Both the position numbers and the translations under genes were made by a program. Below, piece after piece: positions 1 to 14,677 of a DNA stretch of 39,494 bases. Below the pieces are notes generated by a model, which made no database searches, was not told the DNA's origin, and saw nothing but the letters and a program-made list of their open reading frames with translations. Where the stretch lies: the NCBI GenBank assembly GCA_910586665.1, contig CAJUIX010000028.1, positions 1 through 39,494 of the forward strand, in the 5' to 3' direction. The number at the start of each line of letters is the position of its first letter. Position 1 is the stretch's first letter. The DNA is from an uncultured Duncaniella sp. (GTDB taxonomy: Bacteria > Bacteroidota > Bacteroidia > Bacteroidales > Muribaculaceae).

Positions 1-284
1 CCCACAGCAAGTTCAAAGCTTCTGTCTACATCCTCAAGAAAGAGGAAGGTGGCCGCCACACTCCATTCCACAACCACTACCGTCCCCAGTTCTACATCCG
101 TACACTTGACGTGACCGGCGAGATTACTCTCCCCGAGGGCGTAGAAATGGTAATGCCCGGTGACCACGTTGAAATCAACGTCGAACTCATCAACCCGGTT
201 GCTTGCGACGCAGGTCTTCGCTTCGCTATCCGTGAGGGCGGCCGCACAGTAGGTTCTGGCCAGATTACCGAAATCCTCGAATAA
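1..284 (+). CDS. tuf: Elongation factor Tu, C-terminal end (partial)
   Basis: This is the last 94 codons of EF-Tu, the GTPase that delivers aminoacyl-tRNA to the ribosome; the rest lies left of the window. The reading frame begins at base 3. Domain 3 is recognisable: the segment with HNHYRPQFYIRT, then LPEGVEMVMPGDHVEINVEL, and the near-invariant C-terminus FAIREGGRTVGSGQITEI. It ends with TAA at 282-284 and has no frameshift. It is followed by a hairpin terminator, tRNA-Trp and secE, an order typical of Bacteroidota. Confidence 0.97.
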   Translation, partial: HSKFKASVYILKKEEGGRHTPFHNHYRPQFYIRTLDVTGEITLPEGVEMVMPGDHVEINVELINPVACDAGLRFAIREGGRTVGSGQITEILE

Positions 285-358
285 TACCCTTATTCAGGAT
301 TCCAAGCAAAGCAATTCAAGCTTCCGCCTCAGGGCGGGAATCTGAATAAAACCAAACG

Positions 359-410
359 AAAACCGATCCTCCTCCCCGAGGGTCAGCCCGAAAGAGCGAG
401 GGTCGGTTTT
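359..410 (+). terminator. Hairpin terminator/attenuator after tuf
   Basis: AAAACCGATCCTC at 359-371 pairs with GAGGGTCGGTTTT at 398-410. This gives a 13-bp stem with one G-T wobble and a run of T on the 3' arm. It lies only 7 nt before the mature tRNA-Trp, so it probably ends or attenuates tuf transcription; read-through would feed the tRNA-secE-nusG unit. A smaller GC-rich hairpin (TTCCGCC / GGCGGGAA) lies just upstream at about 321-340. Confidence 0.7.
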
Positions 411-417
411 CCTTCCT

Positions 418-490
418 ACGGGACTAGCTCAGTTGGTAGAGCACCGGTCTCCAAAACCGGGTGTCGGGAGTTCGAGTCTCTCGTCCCGTG
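418..490 (+). tRNA. tRNA-Trp (anticodon CCA)
   Basis: A complete cloverleaf of 73 nt. The 7-bp acceptor stem pairs 418-424 (ACGGGAC) with 483-489 (GTCCCGT), and the discriminator base is G490. The D-arm contains AGCTCAGTTGGTAGAGC, the anticodon loop is CTCCAAA with anticodon CCA, and the T-arm contains GTTCGAGTC. CCA is not encoded at the 3' end. Its location between tuf and secE is the usual one in Bacteroidota, and it is probably co-transcribed with secE and nusG. Confidence 0.96.
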
Positions 491-506
491 CTAAAAAACA
501 CGACAA

Positions 507-707
507 ATGAGTAAACTTAAACTACTTACAGATATAGAGGAGTCTTATACCGAACTTCGATATAAGACTTCTTGGCCTACAAGAGGCCAGCTGGTCAAGA
601 GCGCGGTAATCGTGCTGATTGCTTCCATCATTATTGCGGCGATTGTCTTCGCAATGGATCAGGTGGTCAACACCATCATGCACTTCATCTACAGCCTCGG
701 TCAGTAA
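507..707 (+). CDS. secE: Preprotein translocase subunit SecE
   Basis: SecE is the small essential clamp subunit of the SecYEG inner-membrane channel. This is the short single-span form (66 aa) common outside the enterobacteria. A cytoplasmic amphipathic N-terminus (ESYTELRYKTSWPTRGQLVKSA) with the conserved W-P pair precedes one membrane helix at about residues 32-52. It starts 16 nt after the tRNA-Trp gene and 21 nt before nusG, so it belongs to the same transcription unit. Confidence 0.93.
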   Translation: MSKLKLLTDIEESYTELRYKTSWPTRGQLVKSAVIVLIASIIIAAIVFAMDQVVNTIMHFIYSLGQ

Positions 708-728
708 TCTCTTAACGGAAGAAAGTCA

Positions 729-1280
729 ATGGCGGAAGAATTGAAAAAAGCCTGGTATGTGCTCCGCGCAATCTCAGGCAAGGAAGCTAAGGTCAAAGAG
801 ATATTGGATGGAGCCATCCGTAACACCGGCCTCGGCAATTACGTTTTTCAGGTATTGATTCCTACCGAGAAGGTTATGTCCGTGCGCAACGGCAAGAAGG
901 TCGTAAAGGAGAAAAACCTTTATTCCGGCTATGTCTTTGTGGAGTGTATTCTCACCGGCGAGGTCCTCTACGAGCTTCGCAATACTACCAACGTTATCGA
1001 CTTCCTTCGCGGACGTGGCAAGAACGCCGCCCCCGAAGCACTCCGCGAAAGCGAGGTGCTCCGAATGATGGGTACGGCCGACGAAATGATTGACACCACT
1101 GACGACGGAAACGATTTCATGGTAGGCGAGACCGTAAAGGTCACCTTCGGCCCCTTCAGCGGGTTCTCTGGAACCATCGAGGAGGTCAACCGCGAGAAGA
1201 AAAAACTCAAGGTGATGGTCAAGATCTTCGGGCGTAAAACCCCGCTTGAACTCGAAAATTCTCAAGTAGAGCGTGAATAA
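729..1280 (+). CDS. nusG: Transcription termination/antitermination factor NusG
   Basis: NusG binds RNA polymerase and links it to Rho or the ribosome. The 183-aa protein has the N-terminal NGN domain (starts AWYVLRAISGKEAKVKE; contains PTEKV and the YSGYVFVE strand at about 66-73) and a C-terminal KOW domain (VGETVKVTFGPFSGFSGTIEE). Length is normal for Bacteroidota, with no extra inserted domain. It lies between secE and the rplK leader, the standard position for this gene. Confidence 0.95.
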   Translation: MAEELKKAWYVLRAISGKEAKVKEILDGAIRNTGLGNYVFQVLIPTEKVMSVRNGKKVVKEKNLYSGYVFVECILTGEVLYELRNTTNVIDFLRGRGKNAAPEALRESEVLRMMGTADEMIDTTDDGNDFMVGETVKVTFGPFSGFSGTIEEVNREKKKLKVMVKIFGRKTPLELENSQVERE

Positions 1281-1453
1281 CTATCGCGCGGTGCCAGCTT
1301 CCTGCCGGCACCACGGGAGATGTCTCAATCCCTGAGCCTCGAAATGATGACGGCTCTCCGGCTCTTGGTTACGAAAGCGTCGGGGAGACATCATGGTGAA
1401 AGGAGCAAGGACATCGTTTTAACCGAATCATTAACAAAAATTTTAGATTTATC
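1281..1453 (+). promoter_or_regulatory. Structured leader between nusG and rplK
   Basis: This 173-nt non-coding gap is rich in complementary segments. GGTGCC (1290-1295) pairs with GGCACC (1307-1312). GATGTCTC (1319-1326) pairs perfectly with GAGACATC (1385-1392), closing a 58-nt region that itself has small stems. Ribosomal-protein operons are commonly autoregulated by an encoded protein (L1 in the E. coli L11 operon) binding such leaders. I infer a similar role here; the binding protein cannot be read from the sequence. Confidence 0.5.
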
Positions 1454-1897
1454 ATGGCTAAAGAAATTGCTGGACAGATCAAATTGCAAATCAAAGGCGG
1501 AGCAGCCAATCCTTCGCCTCCTGTTGGTCCTGCTCTCGGTTCGAAGGGCATCAACATCATGGAGTTTTGCAAGCAATTCAATGCCCGCACCCAGGACAAG
1601 GCCGGCAAAGTACTCCCGGTTGTCATCACTTACTACACCGACAAGAGCTTTGACTTCGTAGTCAAGACTCCCCCGGTGGCAATCCAGCTCCTCGAGGCTA
1701 CAAAGCTCAAGAGCGGATCCGCACAGCCCAACCGCAAGAAGGTAGGCGAAGTGACCTGGGACCAGGTCAAGGCGATTGCTGAGGACAAAATGCCCGATTT
1801 GAACTGTTTCACCGTCGCATCGGCAATGCGTATGGTTGCCGGTACAGCCAGAAGCATGGGTATCACCGTTAAAGGAACATTCCCCGAAAACATCTAA
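1454..1897 (+). CDS. rplK: 50S ribosomal protein L11
   Basis: L11 sits in the GTPase-associated centre of the 50S subunit. The 147-aa product has the expected N-terminal domain (KLQIKGGAANPSPPVGPALGS, with the conserved PPVGPALG motif at about residues 21-28) and the rRNA-binding C-terminal domain ending GTARSMGITVKG. I use the ATG at 1454, which gives the family's normal N-terminus MAKEIAGQIKLQI. It is 12 nt before rplA and co-transcribed with it. Confidence 0.97.
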   Translation: MAKEIAGQIKLQIKGGAANPSPPVGPALGSKGINIMEFCKQFNARTQDKAGKVLPVVITYYTDKSFDFVVKTPPVAIQLLEATKLKSGSAQPNRKKVGEVTWDQVKAIAEDKMPDLNCFTVASAMRMVAGTARSMGITVKGTFPENI

Positions 1898-1909
1898 ACT
1901 TCAATTGAC

Positions 1910-2605
1910 ATGAGTAAACTGACAAAAAATCAAAAGATTGCCCAGGGAAAAGTTGAAGCCGGGAAGGTGTATAGTCTTGCTGAAGCTGTCGAACTCGTAA
2001 AGGAAATCACCTTCACCAAATTCGATGCTTCGCTCGACGTGGATGTTCGACTTGGCGTTGACCCCCGTAAGGCTAACCAGATGGTGCGCGGCGTCGTGAC
2101 GCTGCCCCACGGAACCGGCAAGCAGGTGCGCGTCCTCGTGCTCTGCAACTCCGATGCCGAGGCTGCTGCCAAGGCTGCCGGTGCAGACTATGTAGGTCTG
2201 GACGAATATATCGAAAAAATCAAAGGCGGTTGGACCGACGTTGACGTCATCATCACCCAGCCCGCTATCATGGGTAAAATAGGTGCCCTCGGCCGTGTCC
2301 TCGGTCCCCGTGGCCTCATGCCTAACCCCAAGAGCGGCACTGTGACCAACGACGTCGCCAAGGCCGTTGAGGAAGTGAAGAAGGGTAAAATCGACTTCAA
2401 GGTTGACAAGAACGGTATCGTTCACTCGTCAGTAGGCAAGGTGTCATTCGACGCCCCCGCTGCCGCCGACAACGTCCGCGAGTTTGTCAACACCCTCATC
2501 AAGCTCAAACCCGCTGCCGCTAAAGGTACCTATATCAAGAGCATTTATCTTTCGAGCACAATGAGTCCGGGTATCAAGATTGACCCCAAGTCAATCGACG
2601 AATAA
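1910..2605 (+). CDS. rplA: 50S ribosomal protein L1
   Basis: L1 forms the mobile L1 stalk near the ribosomal E site and in many bacteria represses its own operon. The 231-aa length is normal. Family hallmarks are the N-terminal LTKNQKIAQGKVE segment, the central MGKIGALGRVLGPRGLMPNPKSGT signature (about residues 120-145) and C-terminal SSTMSPGIKID. It lies between rplK and rplJ with short gaps (12 and 22 nt). Confidence 0.97.
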   Translation: MSKLTKNQKIAQGKVEAGKVYSLAEAVELVKEITFTKFDASLDVDVRLGVDPRKANQMVRGVVTLPHGTGKQVRVLVLCNSDAEAAAKAAGADYVGLDEYIEKIKGGWTDVDVIITQPAIMGKIGALGRVLGPRGLMPNPKSGTVTNDVAKAVEEVKKGKIDFKVDKNGIVHSSVGKVSFDAPAAADNVREFVNTLIKLKPAAAKGTYIKSIYLSSTMSPGIKIDPKSIDE

Positions 2606-2627
2606 CTTCTAAAGCTGACTGACAAAA

Positions 2628-3158
2628 ATGAAAAAGGAAGATAAAATCATTGCTATTGAGAACATAGCTAAGACTCTCCAGGAGTATAGCTGCTTCTATC
2701 TCACTGAAACTGCCGGCCTCGATGCTGAAAAAACCACTGCCCTCCGCCGCGCCTGCAACAAGGCCGACATCAAGCTCATGGTCGTGAAGAACACCCTTCT
2801 TCACAAAGCTCTCGAGTCACTCGAAGGCGACTACTCCGAACTCTACGGAGCACTCCACGGCTCGACCTCCCTCATGCTTGCCAACGTGGGCAACGCCCCC
2901 GCCAAGCTCATCAAGGATATCCGCAAAGCCGACAAGGACGCAACCCTTCCCCGACTCAAGGCCGCTTACGTTGAGGAGACCATCTACATGGGTGAAGACC
3001 AGCTCGACACCCTCGTGGCTATCAAGAGCAAAAACGAGCTCATCGCCGACGTTGTCGCTCTTCTCCAGTCTCCCGCCAAGAACGTTATTTCCGCCCTTAC
3101 TTCTGGTGGTACAAAACTTCACGGCATCCTCGAGACCCTCTCGAAGAAGGAAGCGTAA
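2628..3158 (+). CDS. rplJ: 50S ribosomal protein L10
   Basis: L10 anchors the L7/L12 dimers to the ribosome stalk base. The 176-aa product has the conserved N-terminal rRNA/L11-binding part (start KKEDKIIAIENIAKTLQEY, then KLMVVKNTLLHKAL) and a C-terminal helix that would carry L7/L12. There is no room for a large L10 leader upstream, since only 22 nt separate it from rplA. It is 85 nt upstream of rplL. Confidence 0.95.
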   Translation: MKKEDKIIAIENIAKTLQEYSCFYLTETAGLDAEKTTALRRACNKADIKLMVVKNTLLHKALESLEGDYSELYGALHGSTSLMLANVGNAPAKLIKDIRKADKDATLPRLKAAYVEETIYMGEDQLDTLVAIKSKNELIADVVALLQSPAKNVISALTSGGTKLHGILETLSKKEA

Positions 3159-3243
3159 GCCCCTCAGCACTATCAGCCTCTCTGCTCAATCCCCCCTTAA
3201 CCAATCATCAAATTTAAAAACAAACAAATAAAACTATAAAATC

Positions 3244-3618
3244 ATGGCAGATCTTAATGCTTTTGCAGAACAACTTGTTAACCTCACCGTTAAGGAAGTA
3301 AACGAACTTGCTCAGATCCTCAAGGAAACTTACGGCATCGAACCCGCCGCTGCTGCTGTCGCTGTTGCAGCCGGTCCCGCCGCTGGCGCTGCTGCTGAAG
3401 AAGAGAAGACCTCTTTCGACGTAGTCCTCAAATCAGCTGGTGCTTCTAAGCTCGCTGTTGTTAAGCTCGTTAAGGAGCTCACCGGTCTTGGCCTCAAGGA
3501 AGCTAAGGAAATGGTTGACGGCGCTCCCTCTGTTATCAAGGAAGGCATTGCCAAAGCTGACGCTGAAGGCCTCAAGAAGCAGCTCGAAGAAGCTGGTGCC
3601 GAGGTTGAGCTTAAATAA
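3244..3618 (+). CDS. rplL: 50S ribosomal protein L7/L12
   Basis: The multicopy stalk protein recruits translational GTPases. It is 124 aa: an N-terminal dimerisation domain (LNAFAEQLVNLTVKEVNELAQILKE, in part), an Ala-rich hinge at about residues 35-55, and the C-terminal factor-binding domain with KLAVVKLVKELTGLGLKEAK and VDGAPSVIKEG. Its high demand relative to neighbours fits the separate regulatory gap upstream and the hairpin just downstream. Confidence 0.97.
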   Translation: MADLNAFAEQLVNLTVKEVNELAQILKETYGIEPAAAAVAVAAGPAAGAAAEEEKTSFDVVLKSAGASKLAVVKLVKELTGLGLKEAKEMVDGAPSVIKEGIAKADAEGLKKQLEEAGAEVELK

Positions 3619-3645
3619 TACAACCCCTGTTTTCCAGGTGCAATG

Positions 3646-3679
3646 GGTTAAGATTCTCCCCTCAGGGAGTTTCTTAACC
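3646..3679 (+). promoter_or_regulatory. Strong hairpin between rplL and rpoB (attenuator or RNA-processing site)
   Basis: GGTTAAGA (3646-3653) pairs with TCTTAACC (3672-3679), and the inner CTCCC (3656-3660) pairs with GGGAG (3665-3669) around a CTCA loop. The stem is followed by TATTTGCG, not a T-run, so it is not a clean intrinsic terminator. The same junction in E. coli holds an attenuator and an RNase III site, so a role in setting L7/L12 versus RNA polymerase levels is a reasonable inference. The rest of the 299-nt gap (3619-3917) is an AT-rich near-palindromic stretch at about 3715-3747 and a GC-rich stretch, with no gene. Confidence 0.6.
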
Positions 3680-3917
3680 TATTTGCGTTAAATATAGACG
3701 GGTATTATAAAAAATCATAAATATTTATATTTATAAATAAATATTTGACCCCGCGCGGCTTTCAAACCCCTCTCTCAGCCCTTTGCAGGACGGTCGCTCT
3801 CCGCGATGCCGCCATCGGGCCGGAATTTAGCGGTTAAATTTTGTTAATCGCACGAACCTACCCCCTCCTACACACATCCATCGAGTTTCTTATTTAATGT
3901 TTAATCCAAAAGATTAG

Positions 3918-7733
<3,816 letters not shown>

Positions 7734-7829
7734 TTTCTCCCCTCATAGCCCCACCGGTGACACAGCGGCGCCTTCCGCCTTATCCCCCGGGGCGAAACAT
7801 TACTTAAAATCGCTTTGAATATCTAAAAT

Positions 7830-12152
<4,323 letters not shown>

Positions 12153-12175
12153 TCATTTAATTCCACAATAACGCG

Positions 12176-12217
12176 ACAGCGCCGACCCTCTGATGGGCCG
12201 GCGCTGTTGTTTTTTTA
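12176..12217 (+). terminator. Intrinsic terminator after rpoC
   Basis: ACAGCGCCG (12176-12184) pairs with CGGCGCTGT (12199-12207) and is followed by TGTTTTTTT. This is a GC-rich 9-bp stem plus U-tract, 24 nt past the rpoC stop codon, and it ends the rpo operon. Confidence 0.9.
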
Positions 12218-12249
12218 CGGCTATGATTTTATAGTTTAAAGGATACAAA

Positions 12250-12409
12250 TTTTTTAGAACTGACTCTATAAAATTCACCAAATATTCCGATTTTTTAGAG
12301 TGTATTCTAAATTTTTTCGAATAATGTCATTTTTTTCGAATATACTCTAAAATTTCATGCAATATGCCGTTTTTTCAGCCACGCTCTAAAATCGCCCCTA
12401 TTTATTTTA
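12250..12409. repeat. Four degenerate ~40-bp tandem units in an AT-rich intergenic spacer
   Basis: A TTTTTT tract recurs at 12250, 12291, 12331 and 12370 (steps of 41, 40 and 39). Each is followed after about 8-14 nt by a CTCTA/TTCTA motif and then an A-rich run (CTCTATAAAATT, TTCTAAATT, CTCTAAAATT, CTCTAAAATC). The TTTTTAGAG and CTCTAAAA parts are mutually complementary; TTTTAGAGTGTATTC (12293-12307) pairs with 12337-12351 with one wobble. No gene is visible in 12218-12461. Function unknown. Confidence 0.55.
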
Positions 12410-12461
12410 ACTTTTATTATAATTCCTCTTCCCAAGATTTCGCTCTTTCGTGCTTTTTGGC

Positions 12462-12469
12462 TAATTTTG
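12462..12469 (+). promoter_or_regulatory. Bacteroidota -7 box before the antiporter gene
   Basis: TAATTTTG matches TAnnTTTG. Only a weak -33 (TTTC at 12438-12441) lies 20 nt upstream. The box ends 7 nt before the ATG at 12477, which would make the transcript almost leaderless. Confidence 0.5.
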
Positions 12470-12476
12470 CAGTGAT

Positions 12477-14627
12477 ATGTTGCTATCCCTTGCCATACCC
12501 GCCAACTCGCCGCTTATCACCTCGCCGGTGGCGATATTTCTGACCGTCATGGCGATAATCCTGCTGACGCCGCTCGTCATGAGCCGTCTGAGGATACCCC
12601 ATGTGATTGGCCTGATTGTCGCGGGCGTCGTCGTGGGTCCCTACGGGCTCAACCTCCTGGCGCGCGACATGAGTTTCGAGGTCTTCGGACAGGTGGGCAT
12701 ACTCTACCTCATGTTTCTTGCGGGTATAGAGATTGACATGTACCACCTGCGCAAGAATCTGCGCAAGGGACTGGCCTTCGGCGTCTTCACCTTCGTCATC
12801 CCGCTCCTCCTCGGCGCCCTTGCGGCAATGGCTGCTTTGCGGATGCACCCTCTCGAGGCCACGCTCCTTGCCTCGATGTTTGCAGCACACACCCTGATTG
12901 CCTACCCGATTGTCACCCGTTTCGGCGTCACCAAGTCGCCCGCGGTCATCATAGCCATTGCCGGAACGATTGTCACCGTCCTCGGCTCTCTCATCGTGCT
13001 TGCCGGCGTGCTCGGCGTCTACCGCGACGGTTCCGTAGCCTCGCTCCTCCCTGTGCTCGGCTATCTGACGCTCTACTGCGTCGGCCTGAGCTATTTCTAT
13101 CCGCGCCTGACGCGCTACTTCTTCAAGCACTACAGCGACGGCATCAGCCAGTTTATCTACGTCATGGTGACGGTTTTCGGCGCTGCCGCCCTCGCCTCAT
13201 TCATAGGTATAGAGGGTGTCTTCGGAGCCTTCTTCGCCGGACTTGTGCTCAACCGCTTCATCCCTGCGCGCTCCACCCTCATGGGGCGCCTCGAATTCGT
13301 GGGCAACGCACTCTTCATACCCTACTTCCTAATCGGTGTGGGTATGCTCATCGACCTCCGGGTGGTGCTCGACGGGTGGGGGACGCTCTACACCGCCGCC
13401 GTCATGAGCGCCGTCGCTATGGCCTCGAAGTGGATTGCAGCCCTCGTCACGCAGAAGGTCTACCGCATGACCCCGACCGACCGCTCCGTCATGTACCAGC
13501 TCTCCAACGCCCACACTGCCGTGGCCCTCGCCGTAGTGATGATTGGCTATGAGATGCATCTCTTCGACGTCACAGTGCTCAACGGCACCGTCGTCATGAT
13601 ACTCGTCACCTGCACCGTCTCCTCCTTCGGCACCGAGCGTGCCGCATCGCGCCTCAAGGTCCAGCTTCTCGAGCAGGCCGACGAGGAGAGCGCACGCGAC
13701 GACTCCACCACCCATCCGCGCACGCTCGTGGCCATATCCAACCCCCTGACTGCCCCCTCGATTGTCGACCTCGCACTCTCTATGCGCTTCCCCGACACCT
13801 CCGTTCCGGGCGACTTCTACGCCCTCCACGTCCGCAGCGACAACTCCGCCTCATCCAAATCAATAGGGCGCAACTCGCTCGACGTGGCCGAGCGCGCAGC
13901 CGCCGCCGTCGAAACCAAGCTCACAACCATCGAGCGCTTCGACCTCAACTTCATCACCGGCGTCCTCAACACTATGGAGGAGCGCGACATCACCGAGCTT
14001 ATCCTCGGACTCCACCGCCGCACACGCATCATCGACTCCTTCCTTGGCGAAAAGATAGAGCAGCTCCTGCGCTCGACCAACCGCATGGTGGTCATGTCGC
14101 GCTGCTTCATCCCGCTCAACACCGTCACACGAATCCTCGTCGCCGTCCCCAAAAAGGCGCAGTTCGAGACCGGCTTCCGCCGCTGGGTGCAGGCCGTCGG
14201 CAACCTTGCGCGCCAGGTGGGCTGCCGCATCGAATTCTGGTGCGCCCCCTCGACCGAGCCGCTCATCCGCACCGTCGTCAGCCAGAGCAAGCTCGGCATA
14301 CGCATGTCATTCTCCCCGGTCGAGAGCTATGACGACTTCGTCCTGAAATCCAATGAGCTTAACGACGACGACCTGCTCATCGTCATCAGCGCCCGCCGCT
14401 CCTCGGTGTCGTTTGACGGCGACATGGACGCCGTCCCCGAATATCTACAGAAATACCTCGCGGCCAACAACCTTATCGTAATCTACCCCGGACAGTTCGG
14501 CACCGAACCGCCCATGACAATGGCCGAGACAATGGCAACCGACATCGTATCGCCCCCCAACCCCCTCTTCCTCTTCCTCAAAAACCAGCTCCGCCACCTC
14601 CGCAAAATCCTCACCTCCAGGAATTAG
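12477..14627 (+). CDS. Cation:proton antiporter (CPA2/NhaP-like) with C-terminal cytoplasmic domain
   Basis: This is a 716-aa inner-membrane protein. Residues ~1-390 form about a dozen hydrophobic helices of the sodium/hydrogen exchanger family, starting with ITSPVAIFLTVMAIILLTPL and followed by RIPHVIGLIVAGVVVGPYGL, a hallmark of the family. The helix with GIEGVFGAFFAGLVLNRF fits the ion-binding half. Residues ~410-700 are cytoplasmic and resemble two universal-stress-protein-like halves (TLVAISNPLTAPSIVDLA; TRILVAVPKKAQFETGF), as in other Bacteroidota members. It probably exchanges Na+ or K+ for H+; ion choice is not readable. It appears monocistronic. Confidence 0.88.
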   Translation: MLLSLAIPANSPLITSPVAIFLTVMAIILLTPLVMSRLRIPHVIGLIVAGVVVGPYGLNLLARDMSFEVFGQVGILYLMFLAGIEIDMYHLRKNLRKGLAFGVFTFVIPLLLGALAAMAALRMHPLEATLLASMFAAHTLIAYPIVTRFGVTKSPAVIIAIAGTIVTVLGSLIVLAGVLGVYRDGSVASLLPVLGYLTLYCVGLSYFYPRLTRYFFKHYSDGISQFIYVMVTVFGAAALASFIGIEGVFGAFFAGLVLNRFIPARSTLMGRLEFVGNALFIPYFLIGVGMLIDLRVVLDGWGTLYTAAVMSAVAMASKWIAALVTQKVYRMTPTDRSVMYQLSNAHTAVALAVVMIGYEMHLFDVTVLNGTVVMILVTCTVSSFGTERAASRLKVQLLEQADEESARDDSTTHPRTLVAISNPLTAPSIVDLALSMRFPDTSVPGDFYALHVRSDNSASSKSIGRNSLDVAERAAAAVETKLTTIERFDLNFITGVLNTMEERDITELILGLHRRTRIIDSFLGEKIEQLLRSTNRMVVMSRCFIPLNTVTRILVAVPKKAQFETGFRRWVQAVGNLARQVGCRIEFWCAPSTEPLIRTVVSQSKLGIRMSFSPVESYDDFVLKSNELNDDDLLIVISARRSSVSFDGDMDAVPEYLQKYLAANNLIVIYPGQFGTEPPMTMAETMATDIVSPPNPLFLFLKNQLRHLRKILTSRN

Positions 14628-14677
14628 TTTGCCCCAGTTTATACTTTCTAACCTAACAACTGACACATTTAGAAGCC

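Noticed and set aside
3710..3750. AT-rich near-palindrome before rpoB as a promoter
   Set aside because: The best -7-like sequence (AATATTTG) misses the TA and has no TTTG at the right distance; kept only as a comment.
12483..13130. Minus-strand open frame of 215 codons across the antiporter gene
   Set aside because: Charged, repetitive translation opposite a clear membrane protein; explained by codon bias.
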